Source of the DNA: Candidatus Cryptobacteroides intestinavium
GTDB lineage: Bacteria; Bacteroidota; Bacteroidia; Bacteroidales; UBA932
Direction: 5' to 3'
DNA length: 34,303 bases
NCBI GenBank assembly: GCA_017694845.1
Contig: JADIMI010000028.1
Span: 1 to 34,303, forward strand
How positions within the stretch are numbered: position 1 is the stretch's first letter; every line of letters begins with the position of its first letter. The position numbers were made by a program, and so were the translations under genes. Below the pieces are notes generated by a model, which searched no databases, was not told the DNA's origin, and saw only the letters and a program-made list of their open reading frames with translations. This document shows, in pieces, positions 24,648-33,551 of the stretch.

Positions 24648-25556
24648 ATGAAGAGAAGAGATTTTATACAGAGGTCGCTTGCAGGTGCCGCAACGGTGAC
24701 ACTTGCAGGTGCCCCTCTGCAGATTGTATCGGCCTGTTCTCCCGGGAAGGAGATATGCTGTCCTGAACTGAAGCTCTCTTTCCAGGAAGGCATTGCTCCG
24801 GGAGACAGCCTCAATGAGAAGCTGGACTATATGGAGAATCTCGGTATAGCAGGCTTCGAGCCGGGAGGCGGCAATCTCGCCGGAAGGGTGAACGAGATCC
24901 GCCAGGCGCTTTCAGGGCGTAACATAAAGGTTTCCGCGATATGTGCAGGGTTCGGAGGTTTCATACTTGCCGAAGATCCGGCTGTAAAGGCTGAGTTCGA
25001 TTCGACTATGCGCGATATCATCGCCGCTGCCGGGGAACTCGGATCGGTCGGTGTCATTATGGTGCCGGCCTTCAACGGGCAGAAGCCTTGCAGACCTCAT
25101 ACTCTCGAGACAAGGGAATATCTCACGGAACAGCTTCACGATCTTGGGGAATATGCTCTGAAATGCGGCACGACTGTCATTCTGGAACCGCTGAACAGAG
25201 GTGAGGCGTTCTATCTGCGCCAGGTTGCCGATGCAGCCGCAATCTGCCGTGATTCGAAGAGCGAAGGCGTGAAATGTATGGGCGATTTCTGGCATATGCA
25301 GGAGGAGACTTCCGACTATGCCGCATTTATGTCGGCCGGTAAGGAGTATCTTCAGCACGTCCACATTGCAAGCCGCGGACACAGGGTGATGCCTGGTGAA
25401 GACGGAGAACTTGACAATTATCTCGATGGAATGCGTGCACTCAAGGAAATGGGATATGACAGATATATCAGTTTCGAGTGCGGTTCAAATGGAGACCGGA
25501 CTGTCACAGTCCCTGCTGCTGTCGCCCTGCTTCGTGAGCAGTGGCAGAAAGCCTGA
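24648..25556 (+). CDS. Sugar isomerase/epimerase-type TIM barrel, Tat-exported
   Basis: A 302-residue AP-endonuclease-2-type TIM barrel (xylose isomerase-like). Likely metal ligands are Glu in ILEPLNRGE, Asp/His in MGDFWHM, His in VHIASRGHR and Glu in SFECGS. The N-terminus MKRRDFIQRSLAGAATVTLAG is a clear twin-arginine signal, and a cysteine follows soon after (SACSPG). It lies 7 bp behind the Gfo/Idh/MocA gene; the two probably work on the same sugar intermediate outside the cytoplasm. Confidence 0.9.
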   Translation: MKRRDFIQRSLAGAATVTLAGAPLQIVSACSPGKEICCPELKLSFQEGIAPGDSLNEKLDYMENLGIAGFEPGGGNLAGRVNEIRQALSGRNIKVSAICAGFGGFILAEDPAVKAEFDSTMRDIIAAAGELGSVGVIMVPAFNGQKPCRPHTLETREYLTEQLHDLGEYALKCGTTVILEPLNRGEAFYLRQVADAAAICRDSKSEGVKCMGDFWHMQEETSDYAAFMSAGKEYLQHVHIASRGHRVMPGEDGELDNYLDGMRALKEMGYDRYISFECGSNGDRTVTVPAAVALLREQWQKA

Positions 25557-25580
25557 CGTGTCTGTATATTCCTGTCTTCT

Positions 25581-26900
25581 ATGAATATAGTACGCTGGAA
25601 CTACAGAACAGCCTTTATACGTTGTGCCCTGCTGCTTGCAGCAGGCACAGCGTTGCAGTTTATGGCCGGGAGCATAGACAGTGGATTCATGCGTTATCCA
25701 TGGGGGCTGGTTCTGGCTGTAAATTACGCATATCTAATAGTTCTGACATATTCGCTGAGCGGAAGATATAAGTGGCTCCGTACCCTCTGGGACTGGAAGG
25801 CCTGTCTGTCTTCCGCGGCTTCCCTTCTTTTCATGGTGATTGTATTCGGACTTGTCCGCCAGGATGGTGCGGAAGATGGTCTTGCAGGATCTCTCGGACT
25901 TTCCTCAATGCGCTCATCGTATGCATTCTGCATTATGCTGTTCTATTTTATGACAGCGCTGGGTATAAGGTCCGTGGCGGAACTGGACAGACTGTTCCGG
26001 ATGATACGGAGCCGCCGGTCTTCTTCCGGGGCGTGGGACTGGTTTTCATTTATCCGGAAATCTGCAGTGGCAGTCTTCCATATATGCGTTTTCCTTGTCC
26101 TTCTCTCCGGGATGTTCGGAAGCGGGGACAAGGTCAGATGCAGACTGACTGCACACGAGGGCGTTCCTGTCGGAATGGCGGTCGATATGGAAGGTACTGA
26201 CATAGGACTTCCGTTTATCCTTGTACTTAAAGAATTCAGCATTGATGAATATCCTCCGAAACTGTTTGTCTGTGACAGGCACGGCGGACCCCTTTCCAGA
26301 GAATTCCTTTCAGCCGGGACGGATGGCTCCGCAGCGCATATAGACGGCTGGGCCATATCGGCGGACACTGTGCTTCTGTCTGCAGGCAAGATGCCGGATG
26401 CTGCTGTCTATCGTTCTCTGGATCACGTCGGGGCTATGCCGGCTGTCTTTGTAAGAGCTACAGAGATGTCGACTGGAGAGCAGAGGAGCGGCTGGGTCAG
26501 CTGCGGCAGCCATATCTTTCCATCACAGTCGCTGCAGCTTGATGAAGGGAAGAGTATAGTGATGCCGTATCCAGAGGCGAGGCGGTATCTGTCTGAAGTC
26601 ACTGTCTCTATGAAAAACGGCAATGAGAAGTCTTACAGTATTGAAGTCAACCATCCTGCACGGATCGGCAGCTGGAGAATCTATCAGTCCGGGTACGACA
26701 CGGAACGCGGCAGATGGAGCGATGTGAGCATTCTTGAGTGTGTCCGGGATCCGTGGTATCGGGTGATACATATGGCTCTGTGGCTGATGCTCGCCGCGGC
26801 CGTCATCTTGGCTGTTGCAGCAGGTGCTGCCCGTCTGTCAGGAAATGCCGGCAAATCCGGATCAGCTCAGACCGATACATACAAGGAGGAGGATCTATGA
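25581..26900 (+). CDS. ResB-like cytochrome c biogenesis protein
   Basis: A 439-residue membrane protein related to ResB/Ccs1, one half of the system II haem-attachment machine. Several helices lie in the first 180 residues, then a large periplasmic domain containing the family segment NHPARIGSWRIYQSGYD, then a last helix near the C-terminus. The stop overlaps the start of the CcsA gene (ATGA). Position behind a tetrahaem cytochrome gene gives it an obvious client. Confidence 0.85.
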   Translation: MNIVRWNYRTAFIRCALLLAAGTALQFMAGSIDSGFMRYPWGLVLAVNYAYLIVLTYSLSGRYKWLRTLWDWKACLSSAASLLFMVIVFGLVRQDGAEDGLAGSLGLSSMRSSYAFCIMLFYFMTALGIRSVAELDRLFRMIRSRRSSSGAWDWFSFIRKSAVAVFHICVFLVLLSGMFGSGDKVRCRLTAHEGVPVGMAVDMEGTDIGLPFILVLKEFSIDEYPPKLFVCDRHGGPLSREFLSAGTDGSAAHIDGWAISADTVLLSAGKMPDAAVYRSLDHVGAMPAVFVRATEMSTGEQRSGWVSCGSHIFPSQSLQLDEGKSIVMPYPEARRYLSEVTVSMKNGNEKSYSIEVNHPARIGSWRIYQSGYDTERGRWSDVSILECVRDPWYRVIHMALWLMLAAAVILAVAAGAARLSGNAGKSGSAQTDTYKEEDL

Positions 26901-27733
26901 CCTGGGATTATCTGATATGGTTCGGAGGAGCTGCAGCATTACTGTGGATTGCAGGTGCGCTTGCCGGTGCCTGCACTTCCAGGGTGAAGACTGCCATTGT
27001 CATATCCCTGGCCGGCTCCGCTGTCTTCTTTGCTTTCATCGCCGGTCTATGGGTGGCTCTGGACCGTCCTCCAATGCGTACAGTAGGGGAGACCAGACTA
27101 TGGTATTCGTTTTTCCTGTCATTGACAGGAGCCGCCGTATATGCCCGCTGGCGTTACAGATGGATACTGCCGTTCAGCAGTACGATGGCAGTGGTCTTTC
27201 TGTGCATCAATCTGTTTAAGCCTGAGATACACGACCAGTCACTGATGCCTGCTCTGCAGAGTGTATGGTTCGTCCCCCATGTCACGGTGTATATGTTCGC
27301 CTACGCCATTCTCGGAGCGGTGACCCTCTTCGCTCTGTACCTGTGGCTGCGGCCGTCAGGCAGATTCCCGTCCGCAGAAGAGATGTCAATGTGCGACAAT
27401 CTGGTCAGGACAGGCTGGTCATTCCTTACACTCGGTATGGTCATGGGGGCTCTCTGGGCAAAACAGGCCTGGGGGGACTGGTGGACCTGGGATCCGAAGG
27501 AGACCTGGGCATTCGCAACCTGGCTGAGCTATCTTCTGTATCTGCACATAAGGTCGGCTTTCCGGTCCGGATCGGAAGTGTCTGATTCAAGGTCCGGGTC
27601 CCGACCGGATGAGGCTGGAAGATATGACCTGCTTTTCGCCCTGCTTGTGTTCTCTTTCCTCCTGCTGCAGATGAGCTGGTACGGCATCAATTACCTTCCT
27701 GCGGCACAGGGAGTCAGTATCCATACCTATTGA
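26897..27733 (+). CDS. ccsA: CcsA-type cytochrome c assembly protein
   Basis: A 278-residue multi-helix membrane protein that carries haem to apocytochromes in system II. The tryptophan-rich haem-binding motif is WGDWWTWDPKETWAF, with conserved histidines before and after it (VPHVTVYMFAY and, near the end, SWYGINYLPAAQGVSIHTY). I chose ATG 26897: it has a good ribosome site (AAGGAGGAGG, 16-7 nt upstream) and overlaps the ResB stop. The longer frame from 26738 would overlap ResB by more than 150 bp. In Bacteroides the two proteins are often a single fused chain; here they are separate. Confidence 0.92.
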   Translation: MTWDYLIWFGGAAALLWIAGALAGACTSRVKTAIVISLAGSAVFFAFIAGLWVALDRPPMRTVGETRLWYSFFLSLTGAAVYARWRYRWILPFSSTMAVVFLCINLFKPEIHDQSLMPALQSVWFVPHVTVYMFAYAILGAVTLFALYLWLRPSGRFPSAEEMSMCDNLVRTGWSFLTLGMVMGALWAKQAWGDWWTWDPKETWAFATWLSYLLYLHIRSAFRSGSEVSDSRSGSRPDEAGRYDLLFALLVFSFLLLQMSWYGINYLPAAQGVSIHTY

Positions 27734-27777
27734 CGCTCCATCTCCGGAGATATGTGCCGTGGAGTCAGCATCTAATG

Positions 27778-28392
27778 TCAGTCCGTATCAGTCATCTGGC
27801 AGTCGCATTCATAGTCTGAACCGGATATCGCCGCCTGTCTTATACTGCCCGGGACATTATATCTTGTCAGTTCTTTTTCCAGTATGTCAAGCCTGGATTT
27901 CCTTTCGGCTTTCTCCTGTCTCCTGACAAGACGGGCAAGCCGTCTCGACTCCTTGTCTTTGTCTGATTTTTCGCCATTGCGGATTATCTCTGCCTTCAGG
28001 TCAGACAATGTCCGTTCCCTGTGTCTGCTGTCGAGGCTGCATTCCCATACAGTCGCTACGTACCAGCCCCGGGCTTCGAGCCGGACCGCGACAGCAGCAT
28101 CCCTCCTTCTGTTCCTGTCTATTTTCTTCTGCCAGAATTCAGTGTTGCTTTTAGGCACGGTATGGAGTCTGCAGCCATAGTGCCCGTGCCAGAAGCATCC
28201 ATTGACGAAAACGACTGTATTGTATTTTTTCAGGACAATGTCGGGAGTGCCGGGCAGGGATGACACATTGACTCTGAACCGGAATCCGGATGCAAAGAGA
28301 TATCTGCGGACAAGAAGTTCTGGTTTCGTGTCCTTTCCCCGGATGAGAGACATACAGCGGTGTCTCTGCTCTTTAGTCATTGTATCTGCCAT
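27778..28392 (-). CDS. vsr: Vsr-type very short patch repair endonuclease
   Basis: A 204-residue nicking endonuclease that cuts at T:G mismatches left by deamination of 5-methylcytosine. Family motifs are complete: MSLIRGKDTKPELLVRRYLF, PGTPDIVLKKYNTVVFVNGCFWHGH (catalytic Asp and His residues) and YGC..H for the zinc site. About 60 residues beyond the usual C-terminus form a highly charged, probably coiled helix. Vsr normally travels with a cytosine methylase; none is visible in this window. Confidence 0.93.
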   Translation of the reverse strand: MADTMTKEQRHRCMSLIRGKDTKPELLVRRYLFASGFRFRVNVSSLPGTPDIVLKKYNTVVFVNGCFWHGHYGCRLHTVPKSNTEFWQKKIDRNRRRDAAVAVRLEARGWYVATVWECSLDSRHRERTLSDLKAEIIRNGEKSDKDKESRRLARLVRRQEKAERKSRLDILEKELTRYNVPGSIRQAAISGSDYECDCQMTDTD

Positions 28393-28487
28393 CGTGTATG
28401 GAATCCATACAAGCCTTACGTGTAGGGATATTTTGTGAATTCTCTGCGAAGATAAGGAATTAAGGCAACAGATTTGAAAAAATTATC

Positions 28488-28495
28488 TATTTTTG
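28488..28495 (+). promoter_or_regulatory. -7 element of the GH31 gene
   Basis: TATTTTTG is an exact TAnnTTTG match 24 bp upstream of the ATG at 28520. It overlaps the alternative TTG start at 28493, which can therefore be excluded. Confidence 0.6.
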
Positions 28496-28519
28496 GGACA
28501 CGAAAAGATATGCATACTT

Positions 28520-31387
28520 ATGAAAAAACTTTTTCTGTCGGTCATCTGTGCGTCAGTGCTTTCAGCGTGCAGTGACAATGTATTCCTCAAAGATGCTTCC
28601 GGAGTCACTGTACGGGTCGGGCAGAAGATGTCCGACGGTCCCGCACTTGTCAGGCTGGAGGTGATGGGGGACAGACTGATCCACGTCTCTTCCACTCCGG
28701 AGAGAAAGTTCGCCGATCCGGAAAGTCTGATAATAATCGAGCCTGAGGAACGGACGCATTTTGATGTGGAGCATTCGGATGACACAGTCGCTGTCGTGAC
28801 GGCTTCACTCAGGGCCAATGTCATAATGAGTACGGGCGAAGTCTGGTTTACAGATCCGGATGGGGATACAATACTGAGAGAGAAAATCGGAGGCGGCAAG
28901 ACATTCACGCCTGTAGAAGCAGATGGGGTGAGCGGCTATTCTTTCAGACTTGTCTTCGAGTCACCCGATGACGAAGCTTTCTACGGACTCGGCCAGCATC
29001 AGTCGGATGAATTCAACTACAAGGGCAGGAATGAAGAACTGTTCCAGTATAATACAAAAGTCTCTGTGCCTTTCATTGTGTCCAGCCGTGGTTATGGCAT
29101 CATAATGGACAGCTATTCGATGATGCGTTTCGGGAATCCGGATGACTACAGCCAGCTTGGCGAAGTGTTCAGGCTATACTCTGCGGATGGCAGGGAGGGC
29201 TGTCTTACAGGTACATATACCCCGGCGGAGGGTGAAATACTTGTCAGGGACGAACCTCAGCTGTATTTTGAATATCTCGTTGCTCCGGAACTGGAAAAAG
29301 TAGTGAATCTTCCTGAGGAATTCCCTCTATATGGTTCCAATGTCGTATATGAAGGCTATATCCAGGCTCCTGAGAGCGGGGAGTATCAGTTCATCCTATA
29401 TTATGCCGGCTATACTTCCGTATCCATAGACGGTCGTACGGTCGTGCCTGAACGCTGGAGGACAGCGTGGAACCCGAACAGCTACAAATTTTCGGTATAC
29501 CTCGAGGCCGGCAGGAAGATTCCTCTCAGGGTTGACTGGGAGCCTGACGGCTATGTGTCATACTGCGGTCTGCGTGCCTATCCTCATATCGATCCTTCAG
29601 AACAGGCCGGACACTCATGGTGGAGCGAAATGTCCAGACAGCTTGACTATTATTTCATCGCCGGGGATGATATGGACGAGGTCATCAGCGGCTACCGGAC
29701 TCTTACAGGGAAGGCTCCCGTAATGCCGAAATGGGCAATGGGGTACTGGCAGAGCAGGGAAAGGTACAGAACTTCAACAGAGATGCTCGGTGCACTGAAA
29801 GGCTTCAGGGACAGGCATATCCCTATAGACAATATCGTTATGGACTGGAGCCACTGGAAAGAGGATGCCTGGGGAAGCCACGAATTCGATCCGGCCAGAT
29901 TTCCCGATCCTGAGGCTATGGTGGACTCGATCCATTCTATGAATGCCCGCTTTATGGTTTCTGTGTGGCCCAAGTTCTATGTGGGGACCGAACATTACAA
30001 GGAGTTTGCAGACAGGGGATGGATGTATACCAGGGCATACGAAGACGGTGTCAGGGACTGGATCGGAAAAGGGTATCTCTACGGGTTTTATGATGCATAT
30101 TCTCCCGGGGCAAGGAAGCTTTTCTGGCAGCAGATGTATGAGCATTATTATCCGCTCGGAGTGGATGCCTGGTGGATGGATGCATCCGAACCCAATGTGA
30201 GGGACTGTACCGATATGGATTACAGGAAGGCGCTCTGCGGTCCTACTGCATTAGGCCCATCTACTGAATTTTTCAATGCCTATGCATATATGAACGCCGA
30301 GGCCATCTATGACGGGCAGCGTGGAGCCGACCCTGACAGAAGGGTCTTCCTGCTGACAAGAAGCGGATTCGCTGGTCTGCAGAGGTATTCCACTGCGACC
30401 TGGAGCGGTGACATCGCCACAAGATGGGAGGATATGAAAGCCCAGATCTCTGCCGGCCTCAACTTTTCCATCAGCGGCATACCGTACTGGACTATGGATA
30501 TAGGCGGGTTCTGTGTCGAGAACCGTTATGTAGAGGCTCAGAACCTGTTCAACAGTACAGGTGTCGAGAACGGGGATGAGAAAGAGTGGAGAGAGCTGAA
30601 CACAAGATGGTTCCAGTTCGGCGCATTCTGCCCCTTGTTCAGGGCGCACGGACAGTATCCGTTCAGGGAACCGTGGGAGATAGCCCCGGAAGGGCATCCT
30701 GCATACGAGTCGATTGTCTACTATATCAGGTTGAGATACCGCCTGATGCCTTATATATATTCGCTTGCAGGTATGACCTGGTTCGATGATTATACGATAA
30801 TGCGTCCGCTGGTCATGGACTTCCTTTCCGACAGGAACGTAACGGACACAGGAGATGAATATATGTTCGGTCCGGCATTTCTTGTCGCTCCGGTATATGA
30901 ATATGGAGCGCGTTCCAGGACGATGTATTTCCCTGAATGTGAAGGATGGTATGACTACTATACCGGACATTTCCTTCCGGGTGGTATGACAGCCACTGTT
31001 GATGCCCCGTATGGAAGGATGCCTCTGTATGTACGTGCGGGTTCCATTGTCCCTTGCGGCCCGGATATGGAGTGGTCGGACGAAAGGCCAGCGGACGTGG
31101 TCGACCTCTATGTCTACAGGGGGGCGGATGGGACGTTCACCCTCTATGAGGATGAGAATGTCAACTATAACTACGAGAAAGGCCTCTATGCAATGATTGA
31201 TTTCGAGTATGACGATGATACCGGGATCCTGACCATAGGACAGAGGAGGGGAGAGTATCCGGGGATGCTCCGGAGCAGGGTGTTCAATGTCATTCCTGTC
31301 ACAGGGAATGGCTACGGGAAGCCGGTAGCTGTCCCGTACTCCGGTCTGGAGGTGACTGTGGATCTTTCTTCCCGCGTGTCGGAATGA
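28520..31387 (+). CDS. GH31 family alpha-glycosidase with PA14 insert, lipoprotein
   Basis: A 955-residue secreted glycoside hydrolase of family 31, most like PA14-containing alpha-xylosidases that trim xyloglucan side chains. The lipoprotein signal is MKKLFLSVICASVLSAC. An N-terminal beta domain is interrupted by a PA14-like module (around 275-360: VVYEGYIQAPESGEYQF, GYTSVSIDG). The catalytic (beta/alpha)8 barrel has the nucleophile Asp554 in WWMDASEPN and the acid/base Asp631 in WSGDIATRWEDM. Beta domains close the chain. No SusC/SusD genes are adjacent, so it is not part of an evident polysaccharide utilisation locus here. Confidence 0.93.
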   Translation: MKKLFLSVICASVLSACSDNVFLKDASGVTVRVGQKMSDGPALVRLEVMGDRLIHVSSTPERKFADPESLIIIEPEERTHFDVEHSDDTVAVVTASLRANVIMSTGEVWFTDPDGDTILREKIGGGKTFTPVEADGVSGYSFRLVFESPDDEAFYGLGQHQSDEFNYKGRNEELFQYNTKVSVPFIVSSRGYGIIMDSYSMMRFGNPDDYSQLGEVFRLYSADGREGCLTGTYTPAEGEILVRDEPQLYFEYLVAPELEKVVNLPEEFPLYGSNVVYEGYIQAPESGEYQFILYYAGYTSVSIDGRTVVPERWRTAWNPNSYKFSVYLEAGRKIPLRVDWEPDGYVSYCGLRAYPHIDPSEQAGHSWWSEMSRQLDYYFIAGDDMDEVISGYRTLTGKAPVMPKWAMGYWQSRERYRTSTEMLGALKGFRDRHIPIDNIVMDWSHWKEDAWGSHEFDPARFPDPEAMVDSIHSMNARFMVSVWPKFYVGTEHYKEFADRGWMYTRAYEDGVRDWIGKGYLYGFYDAYSPGARKLFWQQMYEHYYPLGVDAWWMDASEPNVRDCTDMDYRKALCGPTALGPSTEFFNAYAYMNAEAIYDGQRGADPDRRVFLLTRSGFAGLQRYSTATWSGDIATRWEDMKAQISAGLNFSISGIPYWTMDIGGFCVENRYVEAQNLFNSTGVENGDEKEWRELNTRWFQFGAFCPLFRAHGQYPFREPWEIAPEGHPAYESIVYYIRLRYRLMPYIYSLAGMTWFDDYTIMRPLVMDFLSDRNVTDTGDEYMFGPAFLVAPVYEYGARSRTMYFPECEGWYDYYTGHFLPGGMTATVDAPYGRMPLYVRAGSIVPCGPDMEWSDERPADVVDLYVYRGADGTFTLYEDENVNYNYEKGLYAMIDFEYDDDTGILTIGQRRGEYPGMLRSRVFNVIPVTGNGYGKPVAVPYSGLEVTVDLSSRVSE

Positions 31388-31585
31388 GTCTGTATGCCAG
31401 GTTAATGGAGATGACCAAGGTTGAGATCGATGACATCAGGCGTCTGCTGAATTGTGATGTCAAGTCCGGTCTGAACAAACGGCGGATGGTGCTCGGTGTG
31501 GCGGAAGATCTGTGCAGGAGAAAATGCGCCCTGCCCTTGCTGCAGCGGCAGGAAATACAAGGACTGCCACGGCCGGTTCAGCTGA
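31384..31585 (+). pseudogene. Frameshifted remnant with a SEC-C zinc motif
   Basis: A short frame starts at 31384 (overlapping the GH31 stop) and runs to 31629 with no recognised domain. In the next frame, open from 31475 to a stop at 31583-31585, the translation reads [20 protein letters not shown], a good SEC-C zinc-binding motif (CxCxSG...CH) as found at the C-terminus of SecA, YchJ and many accessory proteins. That motif frame has no usable upstream start, so the best reading is a decayed or frameshifted gene whose last 20 or so residues survive. Confidence 0.5.
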
Positions 31586-31649
31586 TTCGGATTTCTTCTC
31601 AGCTAAAAAGGAGCGTATTGAGTGTGTGATCACGTATGTACAGGTACTT

Positions 31650-31901
31650 TTACAGATCTTCCATTGAGTCCCAATAATCACTATCCATTTTCCTCACCTT
31701 AAATGTTATTTCTGTCTGAAGACCCAATCCATAATCATATATATATTCTGTTAATTGATGGCCGTTAATCAAAATTACAGTAGGCGACCCATTCAAGCTG
31801 TCCACATAATCAATAGCTCCTTTTGTAAAATCTGAAGTAGTGATAAAAACGCCCTTTTTAGACGGAGTTCCTGCTACTGCTCCCACAAAACTCTGTACCT
31901 C
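31650..31901 (-). pseudogene. 3' fragment of an Mrr-type restriction endonuclease gene
   Basis: This 83-codon frame encodes the C-terminal end of an Mrr-family type IV restriction enzyme: EVQSFVGAVAGTPSKKGVFI, then TTSDFTKGAIDY and VILINGHQLTEYIYDYGLGLQ. The catalytic part upstream is missing. It begins directly after the hipA stop codon, in the same frame, with no start codon of its own at the junction. Base composition is visibly more AT-rich than hipA. It is a recombination scar rather than a working gene. Confidence 0.75.
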
Positions 31902-33176
31902 TCAGAAGAAAACCATATTCGGCCGGATTGCCTCAATCATCTTTTGCGGTACTTCACACTCCCGGGCGATCTCCGGCCACCTGGATGCCGCCTGGCAGAC
32001 CTCGTCGATGATCCGTGCGGCATTCCTGATGTTGTTCTTGGCCGCGCATTCGAGCAGGTCGTCTTTGGTGATGCCGCTGAATTTGCCGTTTATCGACATC
32101 TGGTGAGCCGAGGTCCACTGGCCGTCGGGATTGTAGGCGTAGCCCATATCGTATGCCGGAGAAAGGCGCCATTTCCCGTCTCTGTCCATTATGAAAGAGA
32201 TATTCTTCGTATGATCGTCCTGGTTACGCACCACGACATTGAACACCATTCTGCGGAACATCTCCTGCGCCTCCTTGTATGTGAGCCGCAGCCCGCGCAT
32301 CACAGCGAACGCCTGTTCGTAGGAGTAGGCCCTGAGGAGCCGATAATCGAAGTGCGCGATGCCGCAGAGTGTCTGCATGTGCACCTTTGTACCGTTTATC
32401 CGGTCGAACCTCTTTGTCAGGAAATGAGCCCTCCCGTTCTCTTCGATCAGCGAGCATTCCGCCATGTCAATGCCGCATTCCTTCACAAGACGTGAGAAGG
32501 AGTATTCCAGTCGGCCGAAGTTCTCCGTCTCCCTAAATCCGGCCGTGGCGGATACACCGTCCAGCTTGATGATGTAGTAGTCGAACCCATCGGGAGCCTC
32601 GACCTGTCCCGAACGGATCTCTCCGGTGGTTTTGTTGTAGGCAATGATTGCCTTGGCCCGTTGCCCGCCGGCAGAAGTGCCGAGGCGCAGAATCTCCGCG
32701 ATGGCCGCCTTCTTGTCGGAGCTGATGTTCACGTTGAAACTTGATTTGTCGGCAAGGGCTTCTCTGGCTACATCCACCAGAGAATCGACCTCTATCCGGA
32801 TATCCGTATCGACTGCGTCGATGGCCGGCTCGAATTCAAGGGCTCCCATGCAGCGTTTGCCCAGAAAGCAAAGCGTCTCGATTGCATTGCCGCTGGTCCG
32901 GCCCGTCAAGGCAAGCCATTTCTCAAAGAGAGCCCGGCCGTATGTATCCGGCAGGGAGTCCGCCAGCATTCCGGGCAAGCCTTTGAAGGTCGTTTTGTTA
33001 AGTTCCCCGAAACTGTACACACGGCCTTCCCTTACGGGCATCATCAGCGGCGAAGGCTCTATGCCCTGTCGTGCAAAGTCCGGATCGTACTCGAACTGTG
33101 CGACTTCATATCTTTGGTCCCAACGTACCGAGCCTATGGGCTGGCCGTATAGATTGATACGAGCTACGTCTACCAT
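31902..33176 (-). CDS. hipA: HipA-family serine/threonine kinase toxin
   Basis: A 424-residue HipA-like kinase, the toxin of a type II toxin-antitoxin pair that arrests growth; the E. coli enzyme phosphorylates glutamyl-tRNA synthetase. The N-terminal domain has FGELNKTTFKGLPGMLADSLPDTYG. The kinase core has the GTSAGGQRAKA loop (with the serine that is autophosphorylated in E. coli), ITKRFDR-like FLTKRFDRI, and catalytic NQDDHTKNISF followed by LSPAYDMGYAY. Length is close to the family norm and no key piece is missing. It overlaps the antitoxin gene by 7 bp. The reading frame stops exactly where the Mrr fragment begins. Confidence 0.92.
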   Translation of the reverse strand: MVDVARINLYGQPIGSVRWDQRYEVAQFEYDPDFARQGIEPSPLMMPVREGRVYSFGELNKTTFKGLPGMLADSLPDTYGRALFEKWLALTGRTSGNAIETLCFLGKRCMGALEFEPAIDAVDTDIRIEVDSLVDVAREALADKSSFNVNISSDKKAAIAEILRLGTSAGGQRAKAIIAYNKTTGEIRSGQVEAPDGFDYYIIKLDGVSATAGFRETENFGRLEYSFSRLVKECGIDMAECSLIEENGRAHFLTKRFDRINGTKVHMQTLCGIAHFDYRLLRAYSYEQAFAVMRGLRLTYKEAQEMFRRMVFNVVVRNQDDHTKNISFIMDRDGKWRLSPAYDMGYAYNPDGQWTSAHQMSINGKFSGITKDDLLECAAKNNIRNAARIIDEVCQAASRWPEIARECEVPQKMIEAIRPNMVFF

Positions 33177-33520
33177 TCCGATTCCTCCTTATTCTCTTTT
33201 GTGTAACCTTTGGATGCCCGCTTGCGCTTGGGCTTGTTTGCTTTGCTGGCCAGTTCGTAGTATTCATTCGGGCTCAACTGTTCCTCCTCGACGAGCGGGA
33301 CGAAGATGTCGAGCTTGCCCAGAGTGCGCAGGACGCGGATCAGCGACTCGAAGTTCTTTACCTCTCCATCTTCCATGCGTTTTATGGTGGAGATGGAGAC
33401 ACCGCTCTTGTCTGCCAGCTCGGCCTGCGACATGTTCTGCTTCAGGCGTACTGTTTTTATTTTGGCTGCAATCTTGTTGCAAAGTTCGGTGTCTGTCAGT
33501 ATGTATATATTGTATAACAT
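33170..33520 (-). CDS. hipB: HipB-like antitoxin, XRE family
   Basis: A 116-residue DNA-binding protein with a helix-turn-helix of the XRE/Cro type: MSQAELADKSGVSISTIKRMEDG at about 30-52, then a second helical part (FESLIRVLRTLGKLD). The C-terminal tail is rich in lysine and arginine (KPKRKRASKGYTKE). By analogy it neutralises the kinase and represses its own operon. It is the first gene of the pair and overlaps hipA, so the two are translationally coupled. Confidence 0.92.
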   Translation of the reverse strand: MLYNIYILTDTELCNKIAAKIKTVRLKQNMSQAELADKSGVSISTIKRMEDGEVKNFESLIRVLRTLGKLDIFVPLVEEEQLSPNEYYELASKANKPKRKRASKGYTKENKEESEW

Positions 33521-33543
33521 TTCAAATCTGATACTTGTTGTGG

Positions 33544-33551
33544 CAAATATA
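33544..33551 (-). promoter_or_regulatory. -7 element of hipBA
   Basis: The minus strand reads TATATTTG, an exact TAnnTTTG match 23 bp upstream of the hipB ATG at 33520. The HipB-like protein would be expected to bind close by, but I see no convincing paired operator. Confidence 0.55.

Noticed and set aside
26738..26896. N-terminal extension of CcsA
   Set aside because: It would overlap the ResB coding region by more than 150 bp; ATG 26897 has a good ribosome site and the usual ATGA coupling.
27734..27777. Terminator between ccsA and vsr
   Set aside because: A palindrome TCTCCGGAGA is present, but there is no T-run on either strand and the stem is too short to call.
28520..31387. Polysaccharide utilisation locus
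   Set aside because: Only one glycosidase is present; there are no SusC/SusD-like genes or sensor-regulators around it.
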